Below are positions 16,866 through 19,903 of a DNA stretch of 19,903 nucleotides, piece by piece. Each line of letters starts with the position of its first letter. Position 1 is the first letter of the stretch. The position numbers were made by a program, and so were the translations under genes. This DNA is from Proteobacteria bacterium UBA6920. Lineage in GTDB: Bacteria > Pseudomonadota > Gammaproteobacteria > SG8-11. The stretch lies in assembly GCA_002448875.1 (NCBI GenBank), contig DKAS01000114.1, forward strand, positions 1,249 through 21,151, read 5' to 3'. The notes below the pieces were generated by a model, which saw nothing but the letters and a program-made list of their open reading frames with translations, was not told the DNA's origin and ran no database searches.

Positions 16866-18557
16866 ATGGACAGAGAAATCAATCCCCTGGCAGCAACTCT
16901 GGTATTCCTGATGCTGTTTCTGCTTTTCATGGCCTACTTGTGGTCCGATGGCATGGTGCAGGGCATTTCCGGCCCGGGCCATATGCATCGTGACGCGCAG
17001 GGCAATCTGTATATTTCCAGCCATAATCACCTGCTGAAATATGATGCTCAGGGGGTGCTGGTCGAGGATTTCGCCCTGGAAAAACTCGGTATCGAGCGCC
17101 TGACCGGCGATTTCGCCGTTTTCGCCGACGGCGATCTGCTGCTCAGTCCGGTCAGCTTCGATCCCGGTTTTTTCGAAGGCCTGGCCACCTATCTGCGGCG
17201 CGAGGAACTGACGCAGACGCAGGGCGGCGACGGCAGTGGTCTGGATCGCTGCAACATGCAAACATTGCACTGCCGTCAGTTCATCGCCGGCGATACGCGC
17301 TACGATCATACTTTTTTTCTCGAAGTGAATCAGGTCAGCGGCGAGGTATATGTGGCGGACACCAGTCGTCACCAGGTGGTGAAATTCGACGCCAGCGGAA
17401 AGGAAGTCGCCCGCAACAATAACGATTGGGAATATCCGAACCAGGCGCTGCTGGCCGGCGATCGGCTGCTGGTCGTCGATACCAATCATTTCCGCATCCG
17501 TGCCCTGGATGTCCACAGCCCGACGCTCGCCGATTTGCCCGAGGGAATGCGCAACGGCATGCCCGAGGAAGCACGTCGTGCCGGCCACCGTTTTCCTGCT
17601 ACCATGACGCGTTTTGGCGATCAGTGGTGGCTGATCGTGATGAACAATGCAATGCGCGGTGGCGGCATATACCGCTTCGACGACCAATGGGTTTACCAGG
17701 GAACGGTGGAATTGCCCGGCGACGCCGAGCCGCTGGGTATGCTGCCCCTGGGTGATCGGGTCCTGGTCAGCGACCCGATCGCGATGAAAATCTACCAGTT
17801 TGACGATCAGAGCCAGCGTCGTGACGATTTCGCGCCCGATACGCTGCGCCGGCATGTGGACCAGGTGCGCCAGGAGCAACAGCATTATCGGGTGCTGGGC
17901 CGCGAATTGATGGCAGTGGTCGTTTTCGCCCTGGCCCTGGCTTTCTATGCCGCTTACCGGACGGGTAAACGACCGGATTCACCGTTACCGGAAACCATGC
18001 CGGCGGAATCGCAGCAGCCGGTTTTCGATGACGGGCAGATCACCTGGTTGGAACCGGACAAAGGGCTGTTCCGCAGGAAATACTTTTTACCCTTAGGCGT
18101 GAGCTACATCGTCGTGTCCGCCGTAGTCGCCCTGATGCTCGTCGACAGCAAAAGCGTCGATGTCGTACTCGTTAGCGAGTTCTTTTTTCTGCTGATCGGC
18201 CTGCCGGCGTTGACCGTATATCTGCTGCGAGTGCAGTATGGCAGCCGCATCGGCTACCTGGGGAATTCTTTGATCGTGCGCGATCACAGGGGACGCACGG
18301 CGATCGGCCGCGGCAAGTACATCCTGTACAACACCAATCTGCTCATTATCGACAAAGTCATGGTGGCCCTGGGCAATAGCAACCTGCCCATCTATAAACC
18401 CGTGGACCTGGTGCAGCACGTCTTTCCCCGCCTTAAGGAGGCCACCGCCGTTACCCAGCGTCAGGTGCAGACATTGATGATGCGGAATTACCAGCCGATT
18501 ATCATGGTGGTGCTGCTGTTGCTGTTCGGGGGCCTGGCTTTCCTGTTGTTCCGCTGA
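16866..18557 (+). CDS. Five-TM membrane protein with periplasmic NHL-like beta-propeller
   Basis: 563 residues from the ATG at 16866, with GGGTGG 6 nt upstream. The frame is open further back but runs antiparallel to no known domain and overlaps the barrel gene. TM1 is at about 9-26. Residues 35-315 have NHL/SMP-30-like propeller blades (GHMHRDAQGNLYISSHNHLLKYDAQG, GEVYVADTSRHQVVKFDASGKEV, DRLLVVDTNHFRIRALD). TM2 is at about 347-364, TM3 at 408-426, TM4 at 436-454 and TM5 at 543-562. Positive charges (RTGKR after TM2, and R/K-rich 455-542) put the propeller in the periplasm and the 455-542 domain in the cytosol. It could be a sensor or scaffold linking periplasmic binding to the cytosol. No named family is recognised. 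Confidence 0.78.
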   Translation: MDREINPLAATLVFLMLFLLFMAYLWSDGMVQGISGPGHMHRDAQGNLYISSHNHLLKYDAQGVLVEDFALEKLGIERLTGDFAVFADGDLLLSPVSFDPGFFEGLATYLRREELTQTQGGDGSGLDRCNMQTLHCRQFIAGDTRYDHTFFLEVNQVSGEVYVADTSRHQVVKFDASGKEVARNNNDWEYPNQALLAGDRLLVVDTNHFRIRALDVHSPTLADLPEGMRNGMPEEARRAGHRFPATMTRFGDQWWLIVMNNAMRGGGIYRFDDQWVYQGTVELPGDAEPLGMLPLGDRVLVSDPIAMKIYQFDDQSQRRDDFAPDTLRRHVDQVRQEQQHYRVLGRELMAVVVFALALAFYAAYRTGKRPDSPLPETMPAESQQPVFDDGQITWLEPDKGLFRRKYFLPLGVSYIVVSAVVALMLVDSKSVDVVLVSEFFFLLIGLPALTVYLLRVQYGSRIGYLGNSLIVRDHRGRTAIGRGKYILYNTNLLIIDKVMVALGNSNLPIYKPVDLVQHVFPRLKEATAVTQRQVQTLMMRNYQPIIMVVLLLLFGGLAFLLFR

Positions 18558-18710
18558 TGTCGCAGATTTTCCGTCCGATACAATTTCCGGGGCGACGCCC
18601 GGGGATGGGTCGGGAGACAGACAGTGGTATCGCGGCGGGGTTGCCGAGAGTGAGGCGATCTAGATCGGTGTCAATGTCTCGTTTTACCTACGAATAGCGG
18701 AGGCAGAAAA

Positions 18711-19562
18711 ATGGGCGAGCTGATAAACAAATGGGGCGGTAGCGGTCGCTATGGTCTTATGTCCGCCGTCACCGGGCTGGCCGGGTTTTTCTCTTTGATT
18801 TTTCTCTGGAGTTCCTGGTACACGGTGGATCAGGGGGAGCGCGGGGTCATTCTGCGCACTGGCGCGGTGATAGGCACCGCCGATCCCGGATTACACTTCA
18901 AACTGCCGATGTTCGACACCATACGCTACCTCAGCGTGCAGAGCCGCAAGGTCGAATATCCGAAGATGCAGTCATATTCCCGCGATTAACAGCCGGCGGA
19001 ACTGAAGCTGTCGATCAACTACCGGATGAATGCCGCCGAGGTCGCGAAGATATATGAGGACTATGGTTCCGAAAACAATATGGTAGCCAGATTGATCGAT
19101 CCTCGCGCCAATAAGGAATTGAAGATCGTTTTTGGTCAGTTCAATGCGGTCACGGCCATTCAGGACCGGGAGCGGCTCAATCGCGAAGTACAGGAGGCCA
19201 TTGTCAACGCGGTACGCGGGCCGGTCACCATCGAGAGCGTGCAGATCGAAAATATCGACTTTTCCGACGCCTATGAGCGCAGTATCGAGGAGCGCATGTT
19301 AGCCGAGGTTGAAGTGCAGAAGGTCAAACAGAACTGGGAGCGGGAAAAGGTACAGGCCGATATCGTCGAGACCAAAGCCAAGGCCGAAGCAACCGCCATT
19401 CGGGTCAAAGGCGAAGCAGAGGCTGCGGCCATCAACGCCCGCGGCCGGGCGCTGCGCGACAACCCCGGGCTGGTACAACTGGTGCAGGCGGAAAAATGGG
19501 ACGGTAAATTGCCGGTCACCATGGTGCCCAGCAGCAGTTTACCGATACTGACTGTCAAATGA
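18711..19562 (+). pseudogene. Prohibitin/SPFH-family membrane protein interrupted by in-frame TAA
   Basis: The gene starts at the ATG at 18711 with GGAGG at 18699-18703. Codons 1-92 give an N-terminal TM (about 16-34) and the start of an SPFH domain (TVDQGERGVILRTGAV, PGLHFKLPMFDTI, MQSYSRD). Codon 93 (18987-18989) is TAA. The same frame then continues without shift as QPAELKLSINYRMNAAEVAK, the rest of the SPFH domain, a charged coiled coil (about 205-250) and LVQLVQAEKWDGKLPVTMVP, to a TGA at 19560-19562. Intact homologues join SRD-x-QPA with one residue at that place. The total of 284 codons is the usual length, so a single substitution breaks an otherwise intact gene. TAA also ends ssb here, so code reassignment is unlikely. 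A separate downstream start at 19026 has no ribosome-binding site. Prohibitin-like proteins form inner-membrane scaffolds. A sequencing error is the main alternative. Confidence 0.85.
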
Positions 19563-19620
19563 GTTGGCACCGTTGCCAGTCACCATACGAACGAAGGCGT
19601 GCTACCCGGACGCCCGCCGT

Positions 19621-19902
19621 TCACATCAGATGCGGTTCGCTCTGGAAACTGGCCTTGAACGCCAGGTAAAAGAAAGCCCCGCACAGCATGACGCTGGGCC
19701 CCAGCCAGAGAAATTCGGCGGTAATGGCGTGATACAGGCTGGCGGAGCCGCTGGGCAGGTCAAGACGCCAGAATATATAACTCAAGTTCATCTGCAGTCC
19801 CAGACCGCCGTCGATCGCGGCGGCCAGACGCAGGATTTGCTGGGCGCGGCTGGTGGCCACGTATCTGTCGGTGTACAACCATAAGCCGCAGGCCAAGGCC
19901 AG
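19621..19902 (-). CDS. Membrane protein, C-terminal fragment (runs off right edge)
   Basis: The last 93 codons of a minus-strand gene, with TGA at 19623-19621. The frame stays open to the window edge. Hydrophobic stretches at the beginning (LALACGLWLY) and near the end (EFLWLGPSVMLCGAFFYLAFKA) suggest TM helices joined by a loop with YTDRYVATSRAQQILR. The protein ends SFQSEPHLM. I do not recognise the family from this fragment. It converges on the interrupted prohibitin gene, 58 bp away. Confidence 0.6.
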   Translation of the reverse strand: MALACGLWLYTDRYVATSRAQQILRLAAAIDGGLGLQMNLSYIFWRLDLPSGSASLYHAITAEFLWLGPSVMLCGAFFYLAFKASFQSEPHLM

Positions 19903-19903
19903 T

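Overview
The window is a GC-rich (about 60%) piece of a bacterial chromosome, most likely from a gammaproteobacterium. The main evidence is the left end, where a divergent uvrA start, a YajR-like MFS transporter and ssb occur in an order common in that class. Other support comes from the SSB sequence with its acidic DDDIPF tail, Sec, Tat and lipoprotein signals of Gram-negative type, and several exported c-type haem proteins. No tRNA, rRNA, CRISPR array, transposase or integrase was seen.

Layout. (1) 1-2150 is housekeeping: uvrA (minus, runs off the left edge), the MFS transporter, and ssb with a strong intrinsic terminator. (2) 2185-4225 encodes a secreted nine-haem cytochrome with a Gly-rich tail, then a small lipoprotein of unknown function. 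(3) 4265-7891 (minus) is one giant secreted protein with six Cys-paired InlB-like repeats followed by a right-handed beta-helix. (4) 7892-8952 is a 1.06-kb gene-free spacer carrying five exact copies of the 8-mer GGTCACGG/CCGTGACC within 183 bp. (5) 8953-13950 is a three-gene operon: an exported CxxCH/MDP haem protein, a lipoprotein with a CxxCH haem site plus a LamG-like domain, and a Tat-exported DUF1501-like protein. (6) 14043-15548 (minus) holds a class I cytochrome c and a PAPS-dependent sulfotransferase. (7) 16030-18557 holds a probable outer-membrane beta-barrel and a five-TM protein with an NHL-like propeller. (8) 18711-19562 is a prohibitin/SPFH-family gene interrupted by an in-frame TAA. 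(9) The right edge cuts a minus-strand membrane protein.

Functional reading. Most genes outside the uvrA-ssb block encode envelope or secreted proteins, and four contain c-type haem motifs. The best candidates for something undescribed are the operon at 8953-13950 with the repeat array upstream of it, and the nine-haem cytochrome in which every CxxCH is preceded 7-8 residues earlier by a histidine. All joint functions are inference; none of these proteins shows a motif that names a substrate.
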